Positions 18,901 through 28,500 of a DNA stretch of 64,000 nt are shown here, in pieces. Under the pieces are notes generated by a model. It had not been told where the DNA came from, made no database searches, and saw nothing but the letters and a program-made list of their open reading frames with translations. The stretch's first letter is position 1. Each line of letters starts with the position of its first letter. Position numbers and translations under genes: made by a program. Origin of the DNA: Dyadobacter fermentans DSM 18053 (lineage in GTDB: Bacteria > Bacteroidota > Bacteroidia > Cytophagales > Spirosomataceae); the NCBI RefSeq assembly GCF_000023125.1, contig NC_013037.1, positions 682,001 through 746,000 on the forward strand, given 5' to 3'.

Positions 18901-19159
18901 CTACTGCTATTTCCTGGTTGATGTAGCCAATGAAGGAAACCACCAGCACGGGCGATTCGCCGCTGACGTCCAGGCTGAAACCGCCGTTGGCGTCGGTGAG
19001 GGTGCCTGTGGAAGTCCCTTTAATGGTAACCGAGGCGCCGGGAAGTCCGCTCGCGTCGTTGGCGTCGGTAACCGTACCGGTAATGGTCCGCTGCTGTGCA
19101 TGCACGAGCCCGGTCGCAAGTAAGGTCACCAGAATGAGGTACATAAATCTCGTTTTCAT
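15980..19159 (-). CDS. SusC/RagA-family TonB-dependent transporter
   Basis: A 1059-residue outer-membrane protein. Signal peptide MKTRFMYLILVTLLATGLVH is followed by a carboxypeptidase-regulatory-like domain (ITGTVTDANDASGLPGASVT, GGFSLDVSGESPVLVVSFIG). The plug domain (VVTALGISREKRALGYAVQE; VLLRGINSISGNNQPLYVID; VLKGPSAAALYGTRAANGV) and a ~22-strand beta-barrel follow, ending GLNVNVKF. It imports the glycan or peptide ligand captured by SusD using TonB energy. It lacks an N-terminal STN domain, so it is not directly wired to a FecR anti-sigma. The substrate is unknown; the convergent GH28 enzyme hints at a pectic sugar. Confidence 0.95.
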   Translation of the reverse strand: MKTRFMYLILVTLLATGLVHAQQRTITGTVTDANDASGLPGASVTIKGTSTGTLTDANGGFSLDVSGESPVLVVSFIGYINQEIAVGNSDKINVALKQDAKILNEVVVTALGISREKRALGYAVQEVKGEALQTRPTNALSALSGRVAGMQVVSSGGNMGGSSRVLLRGINSISGNNQPLYVIDGTPIDNADLNSAATSAGSGGKDVGNMIQDLNPDDIENISVLKGPSAAALYGTRAANGVILITTKKGKENSKVNVTLNTGVEFENIVRLPKRQKLYGGGFSSTFQKANIGGNDYNIVEYAVDESWGPKLDGTPVLHWYNLDPENTAEYLKPQPWIYPKNDVHTFFETGVANTNSLAVSGGNANSTYRISFTNKNVKGTVPNSSLKRNSINFSGSTQAGKFKFYNNFNYIKNQSTGRPWTGATNRNIILEAFQWGQVQVDYDKLKNYKRADGSQILWNRSGYQDNPAGEAAKFIDNPYWSAYQSYLEENRDRFYGNVGVVYDVNSWLKVSGKVNADVYQYQYQDRIAVYSRTQSQYQEYNNNFSEFNYELLASANKSWGDISLNVNAGGNIMSQRRRISDAVTQGGLIIPEYYNLKNASSVLVNSNAYRKQISSIFGSFSLGWKSLLFLDGTLRNDWSSTLPLNRNSFAYPSLTTSLILSELNGVKDIGWLDFAKVRLGWAQVGNDTDPYQLQRAYEASQSFDGLPSYKLPAQLNNQFLKPEITSSWEAGLNIQALKNRVGLDITYYDNVSRNQIINIPVSSAFGYDSKVINAGKINNKGIELTLSGTPVRSNGFEWNSSLNWSRNRNKVIELAPGINTFQLANSLVTLVAREGQPYGQILGNDFVYAADGQKVIKADGTYERSQQLTPLGSVLPKYLFGFQNNFTYKNFNLGFLVDGRVGGKFFSQTYKVAMYAGVLDKTAANNIRETGVVLDGVKGNVTYNADGTYSVANTTPNDTRITAQAWARGEYSGPTPQTIFDATFVKLREITFGYNLALNSKAVKQVYFGVYGRNLANIYTASKYIDPEFANSGGNIQGIEGGNIPVPATYGLNVNVKF

Positions 19160-19636
19160 GAAATTGTATTTTGGTGAGGATTGAGTTGGATTGTTTTTGG
19201 AGGTTTTCTTTTGTTTATGAATTGATCGATGTGAAAATGGTTTCCTGTAAACTCGTTTTGTTGAAATTAAATTCCGCTAAACCCACTTAAAATGAACTTA
19301 TTGTAAAGATTGTGTTAAAAAATATTTTGTAAATGTATTAAAATAAAATTAAGACTCTTATTATCTATCGGATTAATAGATTAAAAAGTTCAAAAAATCC
19401 AGAATAGGATTGTTCCAAGTTGAGCGGTTCCCTGTGTGTGAGCGGGTTGTGCTTGTCGGTCCGGTGTCATCGCGACTGACGGTTCGTGTCCGTGGGAGGG
19501 AAGCGAAAGGAGGGAGCGCGGCGGATTCTGCATTGGAGGCCAGTGGTAACATTAATTTAACAGAAAAGATCGGTTTTGCGATAGCCCGTTCGGTAAGTGG
19601 TAACGTATCCAGTACGTATCGAGCGAGTCACGCAGC
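19160..19636. other. Divergent intergenic region between two SusC/SusD operons
   Basis: About 480 bases. The left half (19160-19400) is very AT-rich and must hold the promoter of the minus-strand SusC/SusD operon; no exact TAnnTTTG element is seen there. The right half returns to high GC. It contains AGTGGTAAC twice (19542-19550 and 19596-19604) and ACGTATC twice with 11-bp spacing (19603-19609 and 19614-19620), the latter ending 16 bp before a small ORF. I see no further gene. Confidence 0.5.
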
Positions 19637-19828
19637 ATGTCGGTTCCAAGAGCTAAAATATTGATCGAAAAGCTGATCAGCAACCGCCTGTCGGCGGAGG
19701 AGCTGTCCGAACTGCTGGCCGGCGCCCACGACGAGGCCGTACAGCAGGCATATTCGGATGCGCTGGAAGTTTATTTCAATCAATTGTTGGCCGAAGAGTT
19801 CGATAAACGGCGAAAGCTGCTCGACTAG
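19637..19828 (+). CDS. 63-residue FecR-N-terminus-like small protein
   Basis: The product begins MSVPRAKILIEKLISNRLSA, continues EELSELLAGAHDEAVQQAYS and ends FDKRRKLLD. It is fully helical and acidic. The pattern (I-E-K-hydrophobic-N-x-L-S-A-E-E-L-x-E-L-L) resembles the N-terminal sigma-binding region of FecR anti-sigma factors and nothing downstream of it. No membrane helix or FecR domain follows; the frame stops 49 bp before the SusC gene. It is either a truncated anti-sigma relic or a free sigma-binding peptide expressed with the SusC/SusD pair. The resemblance is weak because the sequence is short. Confidence 0.5.
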   Translation: MSVPRAKILIEKLISNRLSAEELSELLAGAHDEAVQQAYSDALEVYFNQLLAEEFDKRRKLLD

Positions 19829-19877
19829 CCCGATACAGGAACTGTATTTAATCACCTACTCGCCTAATACTAATACT

Positions 19878-22800
19878 ATGAGACCAAAAGCTACCCTGAA
19901 AATGGCGGCGCGATGTATGTTGGCCGCAATCTGTCTTTCCGGCCCGGATATATCCGCCCGGGCTGCCGGGCCGAACAACAGCCAGCTGCTCCCTGTGGCC
20001 GACAGGATTAAAGGAAAAGTAACTTCCGCCGTCGACGGAGCGCCGATCCCGGGCGTAAACGTGCTCGTGAAAGGCACGCAGCTGGGTACCACCACCGATG
20101 CCGACGGCGCTTACACGCTCGACGTGGATTCCAAAAACGCCGTGCTCGTATTTTCCTACATCGGCTTCAATACCGCTGAAATGACGGTAGGCGGCAAAAG
20201 CGTTGTGGATGTAGTGCTCGAAGAAAGCGTGGCAACCTTGCAGGAAGCGGTTGTGACCGCACTCGGTATCAAACGCGAAACGCGTTCGCTGGGTTATAAT
20301 GTAGGCAAAGTGGAAGGCCGCGATGTGGCTAATGTCGCGAACGAAAACGTGCTTACCTCCCTCTCCGGTCGCGTATCGGGGGTTTCGATCAACCAAACGA
20401 GCGGCGTCGGCTCTTCCATCAGCATCGTGATCCGCGGTGCGGCTTCGCTGAAAAACAACCAGCCGCTGTTCGTCGTGGACGGTGTGCCGCTGGCCAACAG
20501 CCTTGCCAACGTGAGCGAAAAAGGAAGCGGCAACAAGGTCGATTACGGTAATGCGATTTCCGATATCAACCCGGACGACATCGAAAGTATGTCGGTCCTG
20601 AAAGGCCCTTCGGCGGCTGCATTGTACGGCTCGCGCGCGGGTAATGGCGTGATCCTGATCACGACCAAGTCGGGCAAGAAAGGTAAAGGCCTCGGGGTAT
20701 CGTTCTCGACATCCAATGTTTTCGAAAAGCCTTACCGCTACCTCGATTTCCATTACAAATATGCGAACGGCGAGCGTCCGTTCCAGCTCGATGAGGCCTC
20801 GGCTTACTGGGGCGGTCTGCCGCTCGATGCAGGCAACAAGGCCGTGCAATGGAACTCGCCCCTCGATGCGAACGGGCAGCCTGTTGAGACGGAGTTGAAG
20901 TCGTATAAGAATAATATGAAGAACTTCCTGCAAACGGGGATCACTTCGACCAATAACCTGACTGTCTCAGGCTCAACCGACAAGGCTACTTACCGGGTTT
21001 CGTATAACAATATGAGTAACCGCGGTTTGATTCCCAATTCGGACCTGTACCGCAACTCGCTTAGCTCGGCGCTGACATTCGATATGTCGAAAAACGTGAA
21101 ACTGAGCACCAACATCAACTTCGTTCGTTCGAACTCGAACAGCCGCCCGCAGACGTCGGAGCGCGACGGTAACCCGTTGCAGGCCGTTTACTACTCGCCG
21201 AGCTACGATGTGCGTGACCTGAAAGGCGTTTGGAAGCCGGGCTTGGAAGAAATCGAGCAGCTCACCGTGGCGCCCGGCGAAACAGATAACCCTTATTTTC
21301 TGGCCAAACACCTTACCAACGCCTACGTCCGCGACCGCCTGTACGGAAACCTGAAACTCGACTGGACCATCGCACCAGGTCTGACGGCATTCATCCGCTA
21401 TTCGCATGATATGTACGATGAAGACCGCGAAACCAAAATTCCATGGAGCTACAAAAGCATGGCCAAAGGCGGTTATTACCTCGAAAACGTAGGCCGCAAC
21501 GAAGGTAACGCCGACTTCCTCGTGACGAAAAGCATCAAAGCAGGGGCATTCGATATCAATATCTCCGGTGGTGGTAACATCATGAGACAAAAAGGCAACA
21601 GCTCCAACCTGGGCGGACGTGACCTTTCGGTGCCGGGTTTGTACAACATCTCCAACATCCCCGTTGCCAACCGCGTAGTGGGCAACGGCAGCTACAAAAA
21701 AGCGATTTACAGCTTGTACGCATTGGGTTCTTTTGGTTTCAAAAATCAGCTTTACCTCGATGTGACGGCCCGCAACGACTGGTCGAGTACCTTGCCGGAA
21801 GCGAACCGCTCGTATTTCTATCCATCGGCGTCGCTGAGCTGGCTGGCCAGTACTACATTCAATATGCCTACGAGTATCTCCCTCCTGAAATTCCGCGGAG
21901 GCTGGGCGCAGGTGGGTAACGACACCGACCCTTATCAGCTCTATCCCAACCTGGGAACCGGCAACTGGGGTAACCTCGTAACCGCCAACCTGGGCGAAAC
22001 ATTGCTTAACCCGACCCTGCTTCCTGAAATCGCAACTTCTACCGAAGGAGGTGTGGATCTGAATATGTTCAACAACCGCCTGCGTTTTGACCTGACTTAT
22101 TACGACCGCACGAACACCAACCAGATTTTCAACGTGCCCATGGCGCCTTCCACCGGGTATGCGAGCAAGAACATCAATGCCGGTAAGCTCGTGAGCCGCG
22201 GCTGGGAAATAGGGATCGGGGGTACGCCTATCGACAACCGCAACGGCTGGACGTTGGATGTGAATGCGAATTTCAGCCGCAACCGTGTGACGGTGAAAGA
22301 GCTGGCCCCCAATTTCCCTTATTTCGAACAATGGAGTGAAAACGGCGCGGGTGCCTACACGTTTGTAGGCGAGCAGATCGGTAATATTTACAGCCGCGGA
22401 TTCGCCACCGTAACCGACCCGAATTCTCCTTACTATCGCTGGCCGATTATCGCTTACGATGGCGAAACCGGTGATATGGACTGGCAGCAGCTCGGTGGCC
22501 GCGACAATAACGTGAAGGTAGGTAACTATAATCCCGACTTCATGGTAGGTGGCCAGGTGAACCTCTCTTACAAACGCTTCTCGCTCGGATTGAGCCTCGA
22601 CTGGCGCCAGGGCGGTGAGTTCATGTCGTTCACTTACCGTTACGGCGAGTCGGACTGGAAATCGCAGCGCCAGCTGGATAACCTGATCCCGGGAAGCCTC
22701 TACTCGCCTGACGAGCTGGTGGCATTGCTGAAATCGGACCCTGAAAAATACATTATCCCTAAAAACGGCAACTTCCCACGCGTAGGCGGCCACACGGCGG

Positions 22801-23213
22801 CGACGGGCGGTTTCGGAGCCGATGGTGACGGTGCATTCATCCCGGGCGTTTGGGAAGATAAGGACGGAAACTACCACGAATGGCTGGGCGGCCCTGGAAC
22901 CAAGTATCTGCCTATTACAGCTATGTATCCTTGGAGTTACAACCAGCAGGTTACTTTCGATGCGTCGTTCGTGAAGTTGCGCGAGATCACATTGACCTAC
23001 AAAATTCCCGTGCTGTTCAACTCGGTGCGTAACGCGAGCCTGTCGGTCTATACCCGTAACATCATGCTCTGGAACGCGGCGAAAATCGGGATCGATCCTG
23101 AGCGTGCATTCTGGGCAGATCCGGGCAGAGGCGGTTTCCGCCAGGGTATCGAGCGTCAGAACGTGATGCCGTGGACCATTCCATTCGGATTCAAGCTCAA
23201 CTTCGATTTCTGA
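19878..23213 (+). CDS. SusC/RagA-family TonB-dependent transporter
   Basis: A 1111-residue protein from ATG 19878. The signal sequence MRPKATLKMAARCMLAAICL fixes the start; the frame is open 40 codons further up but overlaps the preceding small gene without family similarity. It has a carboxypeptidase-like domain (KGKVTSAVDGAPIPGVNVLV), a plug (VVTALGIKRETRSLGYNVGK; VLKGPSAAALYGSRAGNGVI) and a barrel ending PFGFKLNFDF. No STN domain is present. It is paired with the SusD gene 24 bp downstream and is only distantly similar to the SusC on the other strand. The ligand is unknown. Confidence 0.95.
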   Translation: MRPKATLKMAARCMLAAICLSGPDISARAAGPNNSQLLPVADRIKGKVTSAVDGAPIPGVNVLVKGTQLGTTTDADGAYTLDVDSKNAVLVFSYIGFNTAEMTVGGKSVVDVVLEESVATLQEAVVTALGIKRETRSLGYNVGKVEGRDVANVANENVLTSLSGRVSGVSINQTSGVGSSISIVIRGAASLKNNQPLFVVDGVPLANSLANVSEKGSGNKVDYGNAISDINPDDIESMSVLKGPSAAALYGSRAGNGVILITTKSGKKGKGLGVSFSTSNVFEKPYRYLDFHYKYANGERPFQLDEASAYWGGLPLDAGNKAVQWNSPLDANGQPVETELKSYKNNMKNFLQTGITSTNNLTVSGSTDKATYRVSYNNMSNRGLIPNSDLYRNSLSSALTFDMSKNVKLSTNINFVRSNSNSRPQTSERDGNPLQAVYYSPSYDVRDLKGVWKPGLEEIEQLTVAPGETDNPYFLAKHLTNAYVRDRLYGNLKLDWTIAPGLTAFIRYSHDMYDEDRETKIPWSYKSMAKGGYYLENVGRNEGNADFLVTKSIKAGAFDINISGGGNIMRQKGNSSNLGGRDLSVPGLYNISNIPVANRVVGNGSYKKAIYSLYALGSFGFKNQLYLDVTARNDWSSTLPEANRSYFYPSASLSWLASTTFNMPTSISLLKFRGGWAQVGNDTDPYQLYPNLGTGNWGNLVTANLGETLLNPTLLPEIATSTEGGVDLNMFNNRLRFDLTYYDRTNTNQIFNVPMAPSTGYASKNINAGKLVSRGWEIGIGGTPIDNRNGWTLDVNANFSRNRVTVKELAPNFPYFEQWSENGAGAYTFVGEQIGNIYSRGFATVTDPNSPYYRWPIIAYDGETGDMDWQQLGGRDNNVKVGNYNPDFMVGGQVNLSYKRFSLGLSLDWRQGGEFMSFTYRYGESDWKSQRQLDNLIPGSLYSPDELVALLKSDPEKYIIPKNGNFPRVGGHTAATGGFGADGDGAFIPGVWEDKDGNYHEWLGGPGTKYLPITAMYPWSYNQQVTFDASFVKLREITLTYKIPVLFNSVRNASLSVYTRNIMLWNAAKIGIDPERAFWADPGRGGFRQGIERQNVMPWTIPFGFKLNFDF

Positions 23214-23237
23214 TCAACTTTTGCAAAATTCAAAGCG

Positions 23238-24950
23238 ATGAAAATTTTAAAACATATTCCCAAAATCGTTTTCGTATTTGCCGTGCTGATAGCGTCGTCC
23301 TGTAAGGATAACCTCACGGAAATCAATGAAAACCCGAATGGCGTCGATCCCAACAGCGCCAATCCGAACCTGCTCCTGCCGACCGTTATGACCGGCGTGG
23401 GTAACCAGTACCTCAAACTCGGCTACGGCCGCATTGCAGGCGTGATCCAGCATACGCAGGAAGACGCGTGGAAGAACGGCTTCAACGATTACGACTGGAC
23501 CGAGGAGGACGACGAATGGAAAGCATGGTACGGCTTCCTGCGTAACAACAACCTGCTTTACAACCGTTCCGTGGAAATGGGCTTTACATTCCACCAGGCT
23601 GTGGCGCTTACGATGAAGGCATTCATTTTCGGAACGATCACCGACCTCTGGGGCGACGCGCCATACACCAATGCGCTTAAAGGCGACGAGGGTGAATTGC
23701 TGCCCGTATTCGATAGCCAGGAGGTGATTTACAAAGGCATTATCGAAGACCTGAAACAGGCGTCGGCGCTCTTTGCCACCGCGGACGTTGCCACTTATGC
23801 GCCCGGTTATGATGTGTATTACAATGGCGACAAGCTGAAATGGCAGAAATTCACCAACTCACTGCTGCTGCGCTATTACATGCGGGTGTCGTCCAAGCTG
23901 CCCGACGTGGCGAAGGCGGGAATCGAGCAGATCTACACCTCGGGCATTTACCTGAAAGAAGCGTCCGACGACGCGGTGATGGAATACATCGGCGCTGCAT
24001 CCGGCGACTCGTGGCCAACTGCCATCGCATTCGACGTGAGCCAGTCGAACTGGCGGAGAAGACGTCCGGCCGCTACGCTGCTGAACAACCTGGTAGCGAA
24101 TAACGATCCGCGTCTGAAAGTATGGTTCCAGCCGGTGCACGTGCGCTGGGTATCCGACGCGACATTGAAAACGGGCGTGGACGAATTCATCCGCAAGGAC
24201 GGTGTGATCCAGAACGGCGTGAAATCGCTGACGGAGCAGGAGCTGCGTGAGGAGATCGCGGCCGGGCACAAATTTACCCGCCATTTCAACCCGGCAATGT
24301 ACAAGCCGGAACGTCCGGACCTTTTCAACGGACCACTGAACACCGGTGAATATGTAGGTATCCCCGCCGGGATGATCGACCCTACCTATTATAATGAGAA
24401 CCCTACCACCGGCCAGCAAGTGCAGAACCAGCACGCATCGCAGCTGAGCTACGAGTACCAGGGTTCAAAAGGCGGCTTGCTGAAAGCACGTCTGGCATCC
24501 GCTGCCGAAACTTCCTTCATTCTGGCGGAAGCCGCCCAGAAAGGATGGGCAACGGGCGGCGCCGAGGTTAATTACAACAACGGCATTAAGCAATCGCTCC
24601 AAACCTGGGGTGTGGCTGACAAATATGATGCTTACGTGAAAACGGTTGCCTACAAAGGCACATTGGCGCAGATCATCGAGCAGAAATGGATCGCCAGCTG
24701 GACAGCTTCTACCGAAGCTTGGTTCGACTATCGCCGCACCGGTCTGCCTGTACTGGTGGCAGGCCAGGCGCCGGCTTCACGCGCGCTGCCGCTGCGTTTC
24801 ATTTACAGCAATAACGAGCTGAACAACAATGGCGCTAATGTACGCGGTGCGATCGACAAGCTGGAAGAGACCAATTTCTCCGGTCCACGCAAGAAAAACA
24901 GCCAATGGTCGAAGCCGTGGCTGGTGCAGGGAACGGGCAAGCCGTGGTAG
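23238..24950 (+). CDS. SusD/RagB-family outer-membrane lipoprotein
   Basis: A 570-residue lipoprotein with signal MKILKHIPKIVFVFAVLIAS followed by SC and KDNLTEINENPNGVDPN. It belongs to the SusD-like_2 group: an early YLKLGYGRIAGVIQHTQED block, a helical bundle with FIFGTITDLWGDAPYTNALK, and the C-terminal IIEQKWIASWTASTEAWFDY with RRTGLP characteristic of the family. It partners the SusC gene 24 bp upstream, and the operon ends at the terminator at 25113. Co-localisation with a large secreted protease downstream suggests, but does not show, a peptide-type ligand. Confidence 0.94.
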   Translation: MKILKHIPKIVFVFAVLIASSCKDNLTEINENPNGVDPNSANPNLLLPTVMTGVGNQYLKLGYGRIAGVIQHTQEDAWKNGFNDYDWTEEDDEWKAWYGFLRNNNLLYNRSVEMGFTFHQAVALTMKAFIFGTITDLWGDAPYTNALKGDEGELLPVFDSQEVIYKGIIEDLKQASALFATADVATYAPGYDVYYNGDKLKWQKFTNSLLLRYYMRVSSKLPDVAKAGIEQIYTSGIYLKEASDDAVMEYIGAASGDSWPTAIAFDVSQSNWRRRRPAATLLNNLVANNDPRLKVWFQPVHVRWVSDATLKTGVDEFIRKDGVIQNGVKSLTEQELREEIAAGHKFTRHFNPAMYKPERPDLFNGPLNTGEYVGIPAGMIDPTYYNENPTTGQQVQNQHASQLSYEYQGSKGGLLKARLASAAETSFILAEAAQKGWATGGAEVNYNNGIKQSLQTWGVADKYDAYVKTVAYKGTLAQIIEQKWIASWTASTEAWFDYRRTGLPVLVAGQAPASRALPLRFIYSNNELNNNGANVRGAIDKLEETNFSGPRKKNSQWSKPWLVQGTGKPW

Positions 24951-25112
24951 AATGAATTCCGGCCCCGGTAAAAAGGCTTTTGTCCCAGGTTTCCGGATGT
25001 TTGCCCCATGGTTAATCGGCTTTGCCACATACCATCGAATTAATTGTGGCGAATTGCCGGAGTTTAGCGTACTTGCCGGGGACAATGAATAATCCAGCAC
25101 CCGTTTTTGAGA

Positions 25113-25147
25113 GCGGCCCTTTTCGGAGGGTCGCTTTCTTTTTTTTG
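25113..25147 (+). terminator. Rho-independent terminator after SusD
   Basis: An 8-bp stem with one G-T pair (GCGGCCCT at 25113-25120, AGGGTCGC at 25127-25134) and a 6-nt loop, followed by TTTCTTTTTTTT on the plus strand. It lies about 160 bp after the SusD stop codon. Confidence 0.8.
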
Positions 25148-25472
25148 TATAAAACTAAGAATTGTGCTCGCGGGATTATCTTCCGATGGGGCTTCGATAT
25201 GCAGATGGGAGCAGGGACGGATCGCCATTATTCGACCTTCATTGTGGCGATATTTCGCCTGTTAAAAAGACCAATCTGAACCGATATTCCTGCCCATGAC
25301 TGGTTCTGTCAACCGGATACTTCGCTACGCTTTTTGCAGGCAAAATTTCCCTTAAATGGCCCTGGAATACCGTCTGGTGCAGCTTATCGGTGAAGGTCGT
25401 TGTCAGTGGCCATTCTTAATAATTTTTAGCGCTTTACAAACTGTTTTTAATTGTAAAACAAATAGTTACAAA

Positions 25473-25504
25473 TTGTTAGGAATTTATTGAAAACAGTTAC
25501 TTTG
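25473..25504 (+). promoter_or_regulatory. Candidate Bacteroidota-type promoter of the S8 protease
   Basis: TTG at 25473-25475 and TTACTTTG at 25497-25504, with 21 bases between, match the Bacteroidota pattern (TTG at -33, TAnnTTTG at -7) except for one base. They sit in the AT-rich stretch and would give a leader of roughly 38 nt before ATG 25548. Confidence 0.5.
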
Positions 25505-25547
25505 GACGTTAGAAAGCGGATAATATCCTTTTTAACCTCCTCTATTT

Positions 25548-28500
25548 ATGAACCTGTGGAAGTATCGCTGTGCCCTCGTAGTAATATTACTGGCATCGCA
25601 ACCAAGTAAAGTTACGGCCCAAACAAACGGGTCTTACAACGTATATCTCAGAACTGGTACAGTCGTTCCGGAGCCCTCGTTAAAGCCCGGTCTGGACAAG
25701 ACTATGTCCACTCCTTTTGCCCGAAAAAACGCAGGCGAGCAATTTGTAATAATCCAATTTTTCGGCATTCCGGACGAAGCGGCGATTTCATCATTGAAGA
25801 GCGCCGGCATCACCCTGCTCGACTACATTCCTGAAAACGCCTATACCGCCGTCGCTACAAGCGGGCTCGATGAGCTTGCCCTGCAAATGGCCGGTGCCCG
25901 GGCGGTACTCGAATTGCAGCCGGAACAGAAAATCCAGCCCGGGCTGCCGGAGGGTAACATCCCGGCCCACGCGCTGAAAGAGCACGGAAAGGTGGACGTC
26001 CGGATCAGCTATGTGAAAACGGCGTCGTACGACGACATTGTGAACGAGCTGGACGCCCGGCGCATCCAGCTGCTATCCGGCGATTTGCGTGATTACCAGG
26101 TCGTGGAAGCGCGGGTAGATGTGGGTGGGCTGCTCGCACTGGCTGCAATGCCCTGGGTGCAATATATCGAAGCAGTACCGCCGCCCCGCGACCTGCTGAA
26201 CGACAAAAGCGAAGCCGCCACACGTGCGAATGTGCTGGCATCGGGCCTGCCCGGCCAACGCCAGCTGACCGGCGACGGAGTAGTGATCGGCATTGGCGAC
26301 ATTGGCAGCCTGCTGGACCATGCCGATGTCCGCAGCAAGCTCATCAATATGGACGACCAGGGCACCTACTGGCACGCTTTGCACGTGGCCGGCACCGCAG
26401 CCGGAGCGGGCATTATCAATGAAAAATACCGGGGATACGCGCCCGCGGCACGGCTGCTGATGCGCGCGACGTCCGACATTTGGCGACAAGCCCCCGCGCT
26501 CGTGACGAACTACGGGATGGTGGTGACCAACAACTCCTATGGCGGAAGCGTGTGCCAGGACTTTGGAGCCTATAATTCCGATTCTTACATCCTCGACCGG
26601 CAGGCATCGGAGCTTCCGCATTTGCAGCACGTGTTTGCGGCGGGGAACAGCGGCCAGGAGCCGCCGTGCGGCGGCCTGCCAGCCGGGTTCGGGACTGTGC
26701 TGGGAGGAAGTGCTTCTTCCAAAAGCGTTATCACTACGGGGCGGACCATTCCCAGCGGGGCCATTTCCAGCGCGTCAAGCCGCGGTCCGGTAAAGGACGG
26801 GCGCATCAAGCCGGAGATCATCGCGCCGGGCGGAAGTATTTTCTCAACCATGCCCGGAAATGCCTACCAGGCAGCGTCGGGTACCAGCATGGCAGCCCCG
26901 GCCGTGACCGGTGCGGCGGCATTGCTTTACCAGCGTTACAGGCAGTTGAACAACGGCGCCAATCCGAAGAATATGCTCGTGAAGGCGCTCCTCTGCAACG
27001 GCGCCACCGACAGAGGACTTGACGGCCCGGATTTTACCTTCGGGTTCGGAGTGATGAACCTGCTGCGTTCGGTTACGATGATGGAAAAAGGGCATTATTT
27101 CAATGGCACGGTGGCACATGAGGGGCTCAACGGGTTTGAAATTCAGGTTCCTTCCAATACGGCATTGGTCAAAATTATGCTCTATTGGAACGATCCGGCG
27201 CCTTCGATGCTCACGGGTGCCAAAGCGCTCGTCAACGACCTCGATTTGAAATTGGTCAGGTCTGGCGGGGATTTGCTGCCTTCGTTCCCCAGGAAAAGCA
27301 ACCCGCAGGCAGCCGCGGTAGCTGGCGTGGACACGGTCAACAATGTGGAACAGATTGTCTTGAAAAGCCCGGCTGCGGGTACCTACGTCGTGAATGTGTC
27401 AGGGACGAAGGTGCCCAGCGGGCCGCAGGAGTTTTTTCTGGTGTACGACATTATCGAAAACTCGACGGTGCTCACGCACCCCGTCGGCGGCGAGCGCTTC
27501 ACAAAAGGCGATGCGATAGACATTGGGTGGGATAGCTACGGAGCCGATGAAAGCACTTTTTCAGTGGCCTATTCGCTCAATGATGGTGCTTCGTGGACTA
27601 ATCTCAGCACCGCCGTGCCGGCGGGGACAAATCAGCTCACCTGGAACATTCCCGACGCATCCACTGCCACCGCGAAGGTCCGCATTACGCAAAATAGCAC
27701 CGGGATAGTGAAGGAAAGTGCCCCGTTCACCATTATGGGCGTGCCGGTGATCACGCTGTCGGCAAACCAATGCGAGAGCTATGCTGCCGTGCAATGGACG
27801 GCCGTGCCCGGTGCCACCGACTACGAGGTCATGCGGATGCAGGGCAGTGAAATGTGCCCTGTGGCGGTGACGAGCGCATTGACCTACGTGATGAGCGGCC
27901 TCTCGCGCGACTCTACCTATTATATTTCCGTGCGGGCGCGAAAAAACGGCACGCCGGGGCGCAGGGCCGTGGCGATCAGCCATCAACCGAACTTCGGGAC
28001 GTGCCAGGGCATTATTTCCGATGGCGACCTGGCCGTGGATGCTATTTTGTCGCCCACGCGCTCGGGCAGGCTACACACTTCGACCAGCCTGAACGACCCC
28101 CAGATCGTAAAAGTAAGGCTCAGGAATCTGGACGATCAGCCGGTTGTTCAATCCTTCCAGGTCGGCTATGCGGTAGGGGCCGATGCGGCGGTGCATTGGG
28201 AAACGGTCCATTCGGATATCGATGCGAATGGCTCTTTGGATTACACCTTTACCCAGCCGGTAGATATGCGCAATGCGGGAAGCTATTCGCTCACGGTAAC
28301 GGTGAAGCTCGAAGGAGACCAGGTTGCTTCCAATAATCAGAAGTCTTTGGTTATAAAACAATTGAACAATACGCCCATAAGCCTGCCATTCACCGATGAC
28401 CTCGAATCGGCTGTGGCGCAGGAAGCGTCTGCCAATACCATGGGAGTGGGAGGGACAGACCGCTGTGATTTCTCGCAGGAGCTCAACCTCGGCCGCCTCC

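Larger units (their letters stand above)
24951..25547. other. Intergenic region between SusD and the S8 protease gene
   Basis: About 600 bases without a convincing gene. It holds the SusD terminator (25113-25147), then about 280 bases in which I see nothing, and an AT-rich promoter segment from about 25430 onward with a candidate -33/-7 pair just before the protease gene. Confidence 0.6.

Noticed and set aside
20973..22877. 634-codon open frame antisense to the SusC gene
   Set aside because: It lies entirely opposite a strongly supported SusC protein, its product is His/Arg/Val-rich without family features, and such frames are expected in GC-rich DNA.
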